Shown: in pieces, positions 28,165-36,993 of the stretch
How positions within the stretch are numbered: the stretch's first letter is position 1
Layout of the letters: each line of letters begins with the position of its first letter
Assembly (NCBI RefSeq): GCF_030064165.1
Contig: NZ_CP125947.1
Coordinates: 186,001-250,000 of the forward strand
Direction of reading: 5' to 3'
From: Comamonas resistens
GTDB lineage: Bacteria > Pseudomonadota > Gammaproteobacteria > Burkholderiales > Burkholderiaceae_C
Length of the DNA: 64,000 bases
Position numbers and translations under genes: made by a program
Notes under the pieces: model-generated
What the model saw: the letters and a program-made list of their open reading frames with translations, nothing else
Databases searched by the model: none
What the model was told of the DNA's origin: nothing

Positions 28165-28326
28165 ATGACCACGCCTTTTTCCAATGCAGACAAGGCGCTC
28201 AGGGAGTATTTGCTGGCCGCCTGGCTGGAAAAGCTGCAGGCCTTGCAGGAATTGGAGCGGCATGCCGAAGCCGCACAGACTGCCGGTGCGCTGGCCAGCC
28301 GCCCATCGCGCAGATGCCGCAGATAG
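28165..28326 (+). pseudogene. Short open frame, probably the 5' fragment of a lost gene
   Basis: ATG at 28165 opens 53 codons. The first 38 or so form a plausible amphipathic, Leu/Glu/Ala-rich helix (KALREYLLAAWLEKLQALQE). The rest, from about 28278, runs antisense to the truncated MFS transporter and ends at TAG. This looks like the beginning of a gene joined to an unrelated truncated gene. The original product is not recognised. Confidence 0.4.
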
Positions 28327-28733
28327 GCAGCAGTCGCAATGCGCTCGCTGCCGTGAAAAAGCGGCAGAGCCAGGTGTGCCAGCGTCAGCACGACGCCGGC
28401 CAGCACGGCCAGACTTGCGAGCACGCCGTGCCAGCCCATGAGCGAGGCCAGCAGCAGCTCATAGCCGTTTGCCAATGCGGCGGCAAGATTGCAGGCGATG
28501 AAAAAGCCCAGCGCCGGGCACAGCAGGCGGCGCAGCTCCCAACGGCTGGCGAACCGGGACGCGAGGGGCGCGCCCGCCGCAAAGCTCAGGGAAAAAGCCG
28601 TAGTCAGCTGGCCCGCGACACCCAAGGGAGTCTGTCGGCCTTCTGCCAGTGCCGGCAATATGCCGACGGTGATGTTTTCCGCCAGCCCCGTGACGAAGGT
28701 CGCCAGGGCCAGCAGCCAGACGCGAGCGCTCAT
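28278..28733 (-). pseudogene. Truncated MFS transporter remnant
   Basis: From ATG 28733 the frame encodes an MFS exporter N-terminus (ARVWLLALATFVTGLAENITVGILPALAEG and LTTAFSLSFAAGAPLASRFA), as in AraJ-like proteins, covering about three helices. It then passes from SLMGWHGVLASLAVLAGVV directly into LPLFHGSERIATAAYLRHLRDGRLASAPAV, the central-loop region. About two helices are missing, and the sequence loses MFS character at about 28278. Full members have about 390 residues and 12 helices. The frame itself stays open to 28137, but the product cannot be a working carrier. It is an internally deleted, 3'-truncated relic. Confidence 0.65.
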
Positions 28734-28894
28734 GCGTTTGCTCCATGCGAAACCGGTGGCGCACCGGGTCCGCAGGCCCTGTCGGCCGACCGTGGTGGTC
28801 GAACACACCGGGTTTCGAGGCAGAGCTTCGGTTATCCCGCTAGAGCCGCCATTCTAGGCGGCGCACAATCACAGCGCCCACCCGCCCAAACCCT

Positions 28895-29563
28895 ATGACT
28901 CTCCCGCTGTTCGATACCGATGCCGAGCCCACTGCCCCAGAGCGGCTGGACGAGGGCGCACTGCTGCTGCGCGGCTTTGCCACGGCACAGGCCGGGCAAT
29001 GGATTGCCGAGGTGCAGGCGCTGCAGGCCGTGTCGCCCTTCAGGATCATGCAGGTGCCTGGCGGCAAGTCCATGTCTGTCGCCACCACCAGCTGTGGCGC
29101 CTGGGGCTGGATCAGCGACGCTGGCGGCTACAGCTACAGCGCCGTGGACCCGCAGACCGGCCGGCCATGGCCCGCCATGCCGGCTTTCCTGGCCCTCCAG
29201 GCCCGGGCTGCGGCGCAGGCGGCCGGCTATGCGGATTTTGTTCCCGACGCCTGCCTGGTCAACCGCTACCGGCCCGGCGCAAAGATGGGCCTGCATCGTG
29301 ACCAGGATGAGGCCGACTTCGCTGCACCGATTGTTTCGGTATCGCTGGGCCTGGGCTGCACTTTTCTCTGGGGTGGCCTCAGGCGCCAGGACCCGGTCCG
29401 GCGCATTGCGCTGGTCCATGGCGATGTGCTGGTCTGGGGCGGGCCCACGCGTCTGGTCTATCACGGCGTTGGCCCGCTCAAGGACGGCAGTCACCATCTG
29501 TTGGGCAACGAGCGCTGGAACCTGACTTTTCGCATGGCCAAGGCGGGTTACCCGGACCGGTAG
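28895..29563 (+). CDS. alkB: Alpha-ketoglutarate-dependent dioxygenase AlkB
   Basis: A 222-residue Fe(II)/2-oxoglutarate dioxygenase that removes alkyl groups from N1-methyladenine and N3-methylcytosine in DNA and RNA. The iron triad is His134 and Asp136 in GLHRDQDEADF and His190 in VYHGVGPL. The 2-oxoglutarate-binding Arg pair is in RWNLTFRMA near the C-terminus. MCLVNRYRPGAKMG-type NRYRPGAKMGLH precedes the triad as in E. coli AlkB. It stands alone, transcribed away from the MFS relic, with no ada gene beside it. Confidence 0.93.
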   Translation: MTLPLFDTDAEPTAPERLDEGALLLRGFATAQAGQWIAEVQALQAVSPFRIMQVPGGKSMSVATTSCGAWGWISDAGGYSYSAVDPQTGRPWPAMPAFLALQARAAAQAAGYADFVPDACLVNRYRPGAKMGLHRDQDEADFAAPIVSVSLGLGCTFLWGGLRRQDPVRRIALVHGDVLVWGGPTRLVYHGVGPLKDGSHHLLGNERWNLTFRMAKAGYPDR

Positions 29564-29682
29564 CCGTTGTTGTCGGGCACGGTGTCCACAGGCGCGGCGC
29601 CGGATCGTCGATCACCCAGGGCATGGCTGGTTTACCCAGAACTGGGAGCCGGGTCTGTGCAAGCTTCCTACAATGACGAGCT

Positions 29683-30759
29683 ATGAGCCAGCCGAAAAAC
29701 CTTCCTGCCTATACCCGGGCCCAAGAATTGCCCGCCACTCTTGCCCAGCGCATTGTCATTCTGGACGGCGCCATGGGTACCATGATCCAGCGCTTCAAGC
29801 TGGGAGAGGCCCAGTATCGCGGCGAAGGCTATACCGGCGCTGATGGCGCGGGCGAGCGTTTCAAGGACTTTGCCTACGACGTCAAGGGCAATAACGAGCT
29901 GCTGTCGCTCACCCGTCCCGACGTGATCCGCGACATCCACGAGAAATACCTTGCCGCTGGCGCCGATCTGATTGAGACCAATACCTTTGGTGCGACCACG
30001 ATTGCGCAGGAGGACTATCACATGGCCGATCTGGCCTATGAGATGAACCTCAAGAGCGCCCAACTGGCGCGTGCGGCCTGCGACAAATACAGCACGCCCG
30101 ACCACAAGCGCTATGTGGCCGGCGCCCTGGGCCCCACGCCGAAGACCGCATCGATCAGCCCCGATGTGAACGACCCTGCCGCGCGCAACATCACTTTCGA
30201 GCAACTGCGCCAGGCCTATCTGGAGCAGACGCTGGCCCTGATCGAAGGCGGTGCCGACGTGATCCTGGTCGAGACCATCTTCGACACCCTCAACGCCAAG
30301 GCCGCGCTGTTTGCCGTGGACGAAGCCTTTGAGCAGACCGGCCAGGTGCTGCCCATCATGATCAGCGGTACGGTGACCGATGCCTCGGGCCGTATTCTCA
30401 GCGGCCAGACCGTGACGGCCTTCTGGCACAGTGTGCGTCATGCCAATCCGCTGTCCATAGGCCTGAACTGCGCCCTGGGGGCCAGCCTGATGCGTCCCTA
30501 TGTGCAGGAGCTGGTCAAGGCCGCACCTGACACCTTCATCAGCTGCTACCCCAATGCCGGCCTGCCCAATCCCATGAGCGACACGGGTTTCGACGAAACG
30601 CCCGAGATCACCAGCCGTCTGGTGCATGAGTTCGCGGCCGAAGGTCTGGTCAATATCGTGGGCGGCTGCTGCGGCACCACGCCCGATCACATTGGCGCCA
30701 TCGCCAAGTCGGTGCAGTCCACGCCGACGCGCAAGCTGTTCTATCCGGCAGAAGCCTGA
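29683..30759 (+). CDS. metH: Stand-alone homocysteine S-methyltransferase domain of methionine synthase (MetH N-terminus)
   Basis: A 358-residue protein matching only the first domain of cobalamin-dependent methionine synthase, which moves a methyl group from methylcobalamin to homocysteine. [15 protein letters not shown] is at the N-terminus. The three zinc-binding cysteines are Cys263 in GLNCALGA and Cys329-Cys330 in [12 protein letters not shown]. Full MetH is about 1200 residues, with folate, cobalamin and activation domains. Here a stop follows at 30759 and a terminator-type repeat stands right behind it, so this is a true split gene rather than a frameshift. In several Burkholderiales MetH is encoded as two polypeptides; the second half is not in this window. 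Confidence 0.88.
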   Translation: MSQPKNLPAYTRAQELPATLAQRIVILDGAMGTMIQRFKLGEAQYRGEGYTGADGAGERFKDFAYDVKGNNELLSLTRPDVIRDIHEKYLAAGADLIETNTFGATTIAQEDYHMADLAYEMNLKSAQLARAACDKYSTPDHKRYVAGALGPTPKTASISPDVNDPAARNITFEQLRQAYLEQTLALIEGGADVILVETIFDTLNAKAALFAVDEAFEQTGQVLPIMISGTVTDASGRILSGQTVTAFWHSVRHANPLSIGLNCALGASLMRPYVQELVKAAPDTFISCYPNAGLPNPMSDTGFDETPEITSRLVHEFAAEGLVNIVGGCCGTTPDHIGAIAKSVQSTPTRKLFYPAEA

Positions 30760-30785
30760 TTCGGTAGGGATTCTTAGTAAAAAAT

Positions 30786-30828
30786 GGCTCTGACGCTTTC
30801 CCATAAAGCGCTGGCAGCTCTTTTTTTG
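30786..30828 (+). terminator. Terminator from the dispersed AGCGCT hairpin family
   Basis: CGCTTT (30794-30799) pairs with AAAGCG (30805-30810), extended outward by GGCTCTGA/CTGGCAGCT. A run of seven T follows at 30821-30827, about 60 bases after the metH-part stop. It belongs to the same dispersed repeat family as 44579, 45515 and 51418. Confidence 0.7.
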
Positions 30829-30894
30829 ATAGTCCGCTGCCGGAGCGGCACAATGGCCTGATTCTGGCTTTGATGCTCAAGCACCGCTGACCGC

Positions 30895-32049
30895 ATGACT
30901 GCGCCCCTGCAACCGATCGCCCCTGTTCTGCCCGTGTCCATCCCCACGGGGCAAGCGGCTGCGTCGGCCGGCAATGTGGCCGCCGTCAGTGCCGCAGGCG
31001 TACCCGCTGCCCAGCAGGAGCAGGCTGCTCAAGCGGCGTCTCCGGCAACCAGCATCGTTCAGTGGTCGCCGCAAACCTTGCAGAACCTCAAGCTCCAGGC
31101 CTTTGAATATCTGATTGCGCAACTGGCCCTGCAGGTGCAAGCCCAACCCGGGGCGCCTGCGGCAAGCTGGCCCAGCCAGGGTCTGCCAGCGGCCGTGCAG
31201 CAGTTTGTGCAGAACCTGCTGGCGCAGGTGCAGGTCAACCTGCAGGGACAGGCCCAGCCATTGCAACTGCTGGCCGGCCAGCAGGGATCGGTGGCGCTGA
31301 TGCAGGCCTTGGCGCAGGCCGCGGTGTCTGGCGCGCAGCCGCCCAGCTCGGCCTTGCAGACGGCAGCAGCCCTGTCGCCCACGGCCGCCGTGGCGCTGGA
31401 GCAGGCGCAGCAGGGCACAACTGCGACGCCCGCTGCCGCTGTCACTCCACGTTTGCCTCAGTTGCAGAACTGGCTGGTGCAACAGGGCATGCTGGTCACG
31501 CCGCAGGGTGAACGTGGCTTTTCTCTGACACTGCAAGTGCCTGCCGCCTGGGCGCAAGCTGTGGGCGCGGCATCCACCCAGGCTGTTCAGGGGCAGGGGC
31601 CGGCCTTGCGTTTGCCCGTGGTGGATCTGGGGGCGTTGAGCAGCGGCCCATTGGCGCTGGTGCTGCAGCCGCAATCTTCAGCGGCGGCCACCCCACTCGC
31701 CACCAGCGCCTTGCTGTGGCTGGAGCTGCAACCCATCGCTGCGACCTCCGCCCAGGCTGCGCCTGCACAAATGGCCGGGCAGATGGCCGGTCTGCCTCTG
31801 ACCATGCCCGCGCCCGCGCTGGCGCAGGAAGTGCAGCAGCTGCTGCAGAACAAGTCAGATCCCTGGCTGATGATGGCCGCCGCTCAGGCTGCCAATGCCC
31901 TGCCCGTGCCGCGCCGCAACAGCGAGCATCGCTCGCATCTGTGCAGCACCGAAGGCTGTCAGTACCAGGGCCTGGCACCCTGCGCCCAGCCGTTTTGCAG
32001 CGAAATGAACCGCATCTGGGCTGCTTCCGGCGTGGCGCGCAGCGGCTGA
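30895..32049 (+). CDS. Ala/Gln-rich protein with a four-cysteine C-terminal motif, function unknown
   Basis: A 384-residue protein, not recognised. Most of it is low-complexity Ala/Gln/Leu/Pro sequence with helical Gln-rich stretches (FEYLIAQLALQVQAQ, FVQNLLAQVQVNLQGQ). A central region (about residues 180-300) looks folded (LQVPAAWAQAV, LRLPVVDLGALSSGPLALVLQP, ALLWLELQP). The last 40 residues hold CSTEGC and CAQPFC: cysteines at 350, 355, 363 and 368 (C-x4-C-x7-C-x4-C), which could bind zinc or form disulfides. No signal peptide or membrane helix is evident. The composition recalls flagellar hook-length proteins, but the cysteines do not, and no flagellar gene is nearby. Confidence 0.7.
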   Translation: MTAPLQPIAPVLPVSIPTGQAAASAGNVAAVSAAGVPAAQQEQAAQAASPATSIVQWSPQTLQNLKLQAFEYLIAQLALQVQAQPGAPAASWPSQGLPAAVQQFVQNLLAQVQVNLQGQAQPLQLLAGQQGSVALMQALAQAAVSGAQPPSSALQTAAALSPTAAVALEQAQQGTTATPAAAVTPRLPQLQNWLVQQGMLVTPQGERGFSLTLQVPAAWAQAVGAASTQAVQGQGPALRLPVVDLGALSSGPLALVLQPQSSAAATPLATSALLWLELQPIAATSAQAAPAQMAGQMAGLPLTMPAPALAQEVQQLLQNKSDPWLMMAAAQAANALPVPRRNSEHRSHLCSTEGCQYQGLAPCAQPFCSEMNRIWAASGVARSG

Positions 32050-32307
32050 ACCAAGCTGACGCTGGGCTGGACTCTGCCAAGGCCCCACTTTCATAATGCG
32101 TCTCGTTGCCTGCTTTTTGAGCAGGCTTCTCGGGTCGGAATTGGCAGCCCAACTGCCAGCCATGTTCCGGCTGTCTTCAGTGCATCAGGCCGTGCCTGAC
32201 TGCCTGTCATCGCCTCATCTCACAGGTCTTCGACCTTCTCTGTCTTCTGCTGTGCCAAGGGCTGGCTGCGGGGGCAGTGACTTCACAATTCAAGGAGAAC
32301 CACCGGC

Positions 32308-33303
32308 ATGCGCTTGCGTACTGGCATTGCTTGTTCCACATGTTTCACTCTTTTGTCTGCCGTGCTGCCTGCGGCAGCGCAGTCTTCCAACGTCAGCATT
32401 GGCGGCCTGATTGATGGCGGCATCTTTCGGGGCTTTGATGGCACGGCTCAGGCCGGCACCATCCAGCGCAGCAATCTGGCCATTGCCGGCTGGGAAGACC
32501 TGGGCGGCGGCCTCAAGGCCACATTCCGCCTGAGTACCCGTTTCGATATCGACACCGGGACCATGGAGGGCGCGGGCAGCAAGCCGTTCTGGCACGACGA
32601 GTCCACGGTGGGCCTGCAAGGCGGCTTTGGCCATCTGCGCCTGGGTCGCGCCCTGTCGGCCATGTGGTCGCAGGACTGGAAGTTCGACCCCTGGGCCAAC
32701 TTCAACCGCATTTCCTCGCCGGCCTGGTACCAGTGGCACTACCTCACGCCTACCGACCGCTACAGCAACAACGGCACGGCCGAATATGGGCGCATGGCCA
32801 ACGGCATCTTCTACGACTCGCCCACGGTGGGCGGCTTCACCCTGCATCTGAGCGCCTCGCCGGAGCGAACCGAGGTGCCGCTGACCTTGCGCCGTGAGGG
32901 GCGTGGCTATTCGGCCTCCCTCAACTACGACTCTGACAGCCTGAGCGGAATGCTGGCCTTCGAGCGCAACGGCAGCGGTGACAAGGACACTTTCGTGGCT
33001 GGTAAATACCGCTTTGGCGCGGCCGCCGTGATGGCCGCCTGGGACTATTCGCGCGTGGCCCAGACGGCACTCTCGGCCAAGGCCCTGACGCTGGGCGCCA
33101 CCTACCAGATGGGGCAGACCACGCTGAAGGCCGGTTATGGACGCCAGCGCATGCAGGAGCAGACCAATCATTTCTACTCCCTGGGCGCCGACTACGCGCT
33201 GTCCAAGCGCACCACGCTCTATGCCAGCCTGGGGCGCAAGAGCTACGAGTACGGCGCGGACTCTGGAACTTCGTTCGGCGTGGGCATGGCTCACGCCTTC
33301 TAA
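32308..33303 (+). CDS. Outer-membrane general porin (16-strand type)
   Basis: A 331-residue beta-barrel porin of the Gram-negative porin family common in Burkholderiales. The signal peptide covers about residues 1-24 (CFTLLSAVLPAAA-QS). The mature protein begins SSNVSIGGLIDGG, and the protein ends in the aromatic Phe required for outer-membrane assembly (GVGMAHAF). Alternating hydrophobic beta strands and the FGHLRLGRALSAMW segment fit the family. AAGGAG precedes the ATG, and a strong terminator follows the stop. The specificity of the channel cannot be read from sequence. Confidence 0.9.
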   Translation: MRLRTGIACSTCFTLLSAVLPAAAQSSNVSIGGLIDGGIFRGFDGTAQAGTIQRSNLAIAGWEDLGGGLKATFRLSTRFDIDTGTMEGAGSKPFWHDESTVGLQGGFGHLRLGRALSAMWSQDWKFDPWANFNRISSPAWYQWHYLTPTDRYSNNGTAEYGRMANGIFYDSPTVGGFTLHLSASPERTEVPLTLRREGRGYSASLNYDSDSLSGMLAFERNGSGDKDTFVAGKYRFGAAAVMAAWDYSRVAQTALSAKALTLGATYQMGQTTLKAGYGRQRMQEQTNHFYSLGADYALSKRTTLYASLGRKSYEYGADSGTSFGVGMAHAF

Positions 33304-33323
33304 GCCCAGGCCTCCAGCCCCAT

Positions 33324-33350
33324 AGCCGCAGCCTTGCTGCGGCTTTTTTG
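33324..33350 (+). terminator. Rho-independent terminator of the porin gene
   Basis: AGCCGCAG (33324-33331) pairs with CTGCGGCT (33337-33344) around a 5-base loop. T-run TTTTTT follows, 20 bases after the porin stop. Confidence 0.85.
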
Positions 33351-33767
33351 CGCCCGGTGCGAATGTCCAACAAGAGTTGAGGGAATTAAATCCGCCAGTT
33401 TGGGGTGTTTGTGCGCCTTTGCACGGGCGGTACAGCACCGTTTCTGGCCCTGATCCAGGCCTTGTCCGGGTAAAAATCGCCAAAAACCGTGTTTTTTGCC
33501 GATATCTACGCTCTTCCTCGTTGAAATCCAGGGTCTGAATCTGGTGTATTTCACTTAATTGAGTGCACAAGAGCTCAATTTGGCAGAAGTTATGGCTAGC
33601 TGTTTCTAATGAGTGCTGAAAATATGTCAAATGCATTGAAATAGTGCTCAAAAATAGCGCTTCTTGCTGTAACTCTTTGGCTGGCAACTATTTGCATGTG
33701 GGCTCTGTAAATCCTTGATTTTTTTGCCCAAAATGCGCGGCATTCCCCCGATTGAGGAGAGACCGCG
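33351..33767. other. Intergenic region between porin and bioB
   Basis: About 417 bases, visibly more AT-rich than the neighbouring genes from about 33590 on. It should hold the bioB promoter. I see no BirA-type biotin operator (extended TTGTAAACC/GGTTTACAA dyad) and no convincing gene; open frames here are short and lack family features. Confidence 0.5.
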
Positions 33768-34838
33768 ATGTCCCATTCCGTGCCCGAGCAAGACAACCCA
33801 GTGCGTGCCGCCGACGCACAGCAAGCCGCCGGTGGCAGCCAGACCGTGCACTGGCATGCGCCGGCCAAGCCCGCCGCGGCGCCCGAAGTGCAGCGCTGGC
33901 CTGTGGAGGCCGTGCAGTCCCTGCTGGATATGCCATTTCTGGACTTGTTGCACCGTGCTCAGAGCGTGCACCGTGAGAACTGGCCTGCAGGCGAGATCGA
34001 GCTGGCGACCCTGCTGTCCGTCAAGACCGGCGGCTGCCCCGAGAATTGCGGCTATTGCCCGCAGTCGGCCGAGTTCGATACGGGCGTGAAGGCCGAGAAG
34101 CTGATGAGCGTGGAGGAAGTCACCCGCGCCGCCAAGGCGGCCCAGGATGCCGGAGCCACCCGCTTTTGCATGGGCGCTGCCTGGCGCGCGCCCAAGGACC
34201 GCGACATCGAGAAGATGAACGAGCTGATCGGTGCCGTGAAGGGGCTGGGCATGCAGACCTGCGCCACGCTGGGCATGCTGCAGCCACACCAGGCGGCATC
34301 GCTGCGCGATGCGGGTCTCGACTACTACAACCACAACCTCGATACCGCGCCCGAGTACTACAAGGATGTGGTCAGCACGCGCCAGTACCAGGATAGGTTG
34401 GACACGCTGGCGGCCGTGCGCGATGCGGGCATCAGCGTGTGCTGCGGCGGCATCATCGGCATGGGCGAGACCGAGGTCCACCGTGCCGGCCTGATTGCCC
34501 AGCTCGCGAACATGGAGCCCTATCCCGAGTCCGTGCCCATCAACAGCCTGGTGCCCGTGCCCGGCACGCCGCTGGCCGACAGCGAGCCGGTGGATCCGCT
34601 GGACTTTGTCCGTGTGATCGCAGTGGCGCGCATCACCATGCCCAAGGCCCGCGTGCGCCTGTCGGCGGGCCGCCAGCAACTGGGCGAGGCCGTGCAGACC
34701 CTGTGCTTCATGGCGGGAGCCAATTCCATCTTCTACGGCGACAAGCTGCTGGTGACCGGCAATCCAGATGTGGAGGCCGATACCACCTTGATGCGCAAGC
34801 TGGGCCTCAAGGGGCTGGGGGCATCGGCCGCAAGCTGA
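33768..34838 (+). CDS. bioB: Biotin synthase
   Basis: A 356-residue radical SAM enzyme that inserts sulfur into dethiobiotin. The radical-SAM cluster ligands are Cys90, Cys94 and Cys97 in [13 protein letters not shown]. Cys residues in [11 protein letters not shown] and [14 protein letters not shown] fit the second [2Fe-2S] cluster, and [10 protein letters not shown] holds its Arg ligand. An N-terminal extension of about 40 low-complexity residues precedes the conserved core. A terminator follows, yet bioA is on the same strand 131 bases downstream, so bioB may be only partly coupled to it. Confidence 0.96.
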   Translation: MSHSVPEQDNPVRAADAQQAAGGSQTVHWHAPAKPAAAPEVQRWPVEAVQSLLDMPFLDLLHRAQSVHRENWPAGEIELATLLSVKTGGCPENCGYCPQSAEFDTGVKAEKLMSVEEVTRAAKAAQDAGATRFCMGAAWRAPKDRDIEKMNELIGAVKGLGMQTCATLGMLQPHQAASLRDAGLDYYNHNLDTAPEYYKDVVSTRQYQDRLDTLAAVRDAGISVCCGGIIGMGETEVHRAGLIAQLANMEPYPESVPINSLVPVPGTPLADSEPVDPLDFVRVIAVARITMPKARVRLSAGRQQLGEAVQTLCFMAGANSIFYGDKLLVTGNPDVEADTTLMRKLGLKGLGASAAS

Positions 34839-34850
34839 TCCCTGAATCTT

Positions 34851-34876
34851 CCCCGGCCATCGCGCCGGGGCTTTCT
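34851..34876 (+). terminator. Terminator after bioB
   Basis: CCCCGGC (34851-34857) pairs with GCCGGGG (34864-34870) around a 6-base loop, followed by CTTTCT. The T-run is short, so termination may be partial before bioA. Confidence 0.65.
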
Positions 34877-34969
34877 CATTGCAAATTGCATGGCCCTGCC
34901 TCTGGTGCGGGCCAGGCCGCGCTGCGCCTGCGTTTTGACAAGGCGGGTGATTCGCCTCAGGAGTTTTTG

Positions 34970-36313
34970 ATGGAACACAGTCTTGCCAGCCGCAGCCTGC
35001 GCCATGTCTGGCATCCCTGCACCCAAATGAAGCGGCACGAAGCCGCGCCGCCGATTGCCATCGACCATGCCATCGGGCCCTGGCTGGTGGATACCGATGG
35101 CCGTCGCTATCTGGACGGCATCAGTTCCTGGTGGGTCAATCTGTTCGGTCACTCGCATCCGCATATCCGGGCGGCGCTGACCGAGCAGTTGCACAAGCTC
35201 GATCATGTGATGCTGGCCGGTTTCACCCACGCCCCCGTGGTCGAGCTGTCCGAGCGCCTGGCCGGCCTGACCGGCCTGGGCCATGCGTTCTACGGCAGCG
35301 ACGGCGCTTCGGCCACCGAGATCGCGCTGAAGATGAGCGCCCATTACTGGCGCAACCAGGGGCATCCTGCCAAGCACCGCTTTGTGGGCCTGGCCGGCGG
35401 CTACCACGGCGAGACGGTAGGCGCGCTGTCGGTCACCGATATTGCGCTGTTTCGCGATGCCTATGGCCCCCTGGTGCGCCTGTCGGCCACCGTGCCCAGC
35501 CCCGATGCACGTCAGGCCCGGCCTGGCGAAACCGCTGCCGATGTGGCGCGCCGCGCAGCTGAGGGCCTGGAGGCCTGGCTGCAAGCGCATCACCAGGAGA
35601 CTGCTGCCCTGATTCTGGAGCCGCTGGTGCAGTGCGCCGCCGGCATGGCCATGCATGACGCCGAATACCTGCGTCTGGCCCGGGCGCTGTGCGACCGCTA
35701 TTCCGTGCATCTGGTGGTGGACGAGATCGCCGTGGGCTTTGGCCGTACCGGCAGCCTGTTTGCCCACCAGCAGGCCGGCATCAGGCCGGATTTCATCTGT
35801 CTGTCCAAAGGTTTGACTGGCGGCACTCTGCCTTTGTCTGCCGTGCTGACGACCGATGAGATCTATGCCGCTTTTTACGACGACGATGCTGCGCGCGGCT
35901 TTCTGCACTCGCACTCCTATACCGGCAACCCGCTGGCCTGCCGCGCTGCCGTGGCTACGCTGGAGCTGTTCGAGCAGCTGGACCAGTTGGCCGCCAATCG
36001 GCAGCTGGCCCGAAAAATCAGTGCTGCATTCGCCGGGCTGAATGCTCACCCCCGCGTCAGCAACGCGCGCCAGCAGGGAATGATCTGGGCCTGGGACATC
36101 GATACCTCCTTGCCGGACTTTGCACAGCACTACAACCAGGCGGCGCTGGACCTGGGCCTGCTGCTGCGCCCCATAGGACGCACGCTGTACTGCATGCCGC
36201 CCTATGTGCTGGACGATGCCGATATCACCCACCTGGGTCAGGCCGCGCTGGCCGCGCTGAACACCACCTTGCAGCAGGAAGCGGAGCTCGCCGCGAAGAA
36301 GGGAAAAGCATGA
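34970..36313 (+). CDS. bioA: Adenosylmethionine-8-amino-7-oxononanoate aminotransferase
   Basis: A 447-residue class III PLP aminotransferase making 7,8-diaminopelargonate with S-adenosylmethionine as amino donor. The PLP Lys is residue 280 in ICLSKGLTGG. Other marks are HPCTQMKRHE at the N-terminus, SSWWVNLFGHSHP, and VDEIAVGFGRTGSLFAHQQAGI. ATG 34970 is preceded by TCAGGAG. Its stop overlaps the bioD start (ATGA). Confidence 0.96.
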   Translation: MEHSLASRSLRHVWHPCTQMKRHEAAPPIAIDHAIGPWLVDTDGRRYLDGISSWWVNLFGHSHPHIRAALTEQLHKLDHVMLAGFTHAPVVELSERLAGLTGLGHAFYGSDGASATEIALKMSAHYWRNQGHPAKHRFVGLAGGYHGETVGALSVTDIALFRDAYGPLVRLSATVPSPDARQARPGETAADVARRAAEGLEAWLQAHHQETAALILEPLVQCAAGMAMHDAEYLRLARALCDRYSVHLVVDEIAVGFGRTGSLFAHQQAGIRPDFICLSKGLTGGTLPLSAVLTTDEIYAAFYDDDAARGFLHSHSYTGNPLACRAAVATLELFEQLDQLAANRQLARKISAAFAGLNAHPRVSNARQQGMIWAWDIDTSLPDFAQHYNQAALDLGLLLRPIGRTLYCMPPYVLDDADITHLGQAALAALNTTLQQEAELAAKKGKA

Positions 36314-36993
36314 TCGGCTGTTTCGTCACGGGCACCGATACCGGTGTGGGCAAGACCCTGGCCAGCTGCGCGCTGCTGCACGCACTGGCAGCCCATCATT
36401 CGCGCGTGGTGGGCATGAAGGCCGTAGCTGCCGGGGCCGATCCCGACGGGCAGGGCGGCTGGGTCAACGAAGACACGGTGGCCCTGCGTGCGGCCTCCAC
36501 ACTGGCCGTGCCGGCAGCGCTGGACAATCCTGTGCTGCTGCCTGATCCCATGTCGCCGCATATCGCGGCCCGGCGCGCGGGCGTGGAGGTGACGCTGGCG
36601 CCGATTCTCGACGCCTACCGGCAGCTGGCCGCGCAGGCAGATGCCGTGGTGGTCGAGGGCGCGGGTGGCTGGCGCGTGCCGCTGTCCGAGACTCTGTGCA
36701 TTGCCGATCTGGCCGTGGCGCTGCAGCTGCCGGTGGTGCTGGTGGTGGGGCTGAAGCTCGGTTGTCTGAACCATGCGGTGCTGACCGCAGAGGCGATTCG
36801 CTCCGCCGGCTTGCCGCTGGCGGGCTGGGTGGCAAGCCGTGTGGAGCCGCAGATGCTGGTGCCTGAGGAAAACATGGACTGGCTGCGCAACCAACTGGGA
36901 CGGCTTGGTGCGCCGCTGCTGGCCGATATTCCGTGGCAGGCCACTCCCGATCCTCGCCTGACCAGTTTCTCTTTGCCCAAGGAATGGCAATGA
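36310..36993 (+). CDS. bioD: Dethiobiotin synthetase
   Basis: A 227-residue ATP-dependent carboxylase forming the ureido ring of dethiobiotin from diaminopelargonate and CO2. The P-loop GTDTGVGKT is at residues 8-16, and VVVEGAGGWRVPLSE fits the second nucleotide/substrate loop. It overlaps bioA at its start and bioF at its end, each by four bases, so the three are tightly coupled. Confidence 0.95.
   Translation: MIGCFVTGTDTGVGKTLASCALLHALAAHHSRVVGMKAVAAGADPDGQGGWVNEDTVALRAASTLAVPAALDNPVLLPDPMSPHIAARRAGVEVTLAPILDAYRQLAAQADAVVVEGAGGWRVPLSETLCIADLAVALQLPVVLVVGLKLGCLNHAVLTAEAIRSAGLPLAGWVASRVEPQMLVPEENMDWLRNQLGRLGAPLLADIPWQATPDPRLTSFSLPKEWQ

Noticed and set aside
28184..28441. 85-codon plus-strand frame in the hutG-alkB interval
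   Set aside because: It runs antisense to the MFS remnant, has a poor start and no family features; the fragment starting at 28165 in another frame is more plausible.
29564..29682. Possible cobalamin or SAM riboswitch before the MetH-like gene
   Set aside because: The gap is only 119 bases and shows no B12-box or SAM-riboswitch-like core; too short for a cobalamin riboswitch.
33300..33554. 84-codon minus-strand frame after the porin
   Set aside because: It begins within repeat-free intergenic DNA, has no ribosome binding site or recognisable domain, and runs through the porin terminator.
33560..33767. BirA biotin operator before bioB
   Set aside because: I looked for the long TTGTAAACC-type dyad and did not find one; AT-rich stretches alone are not enough.
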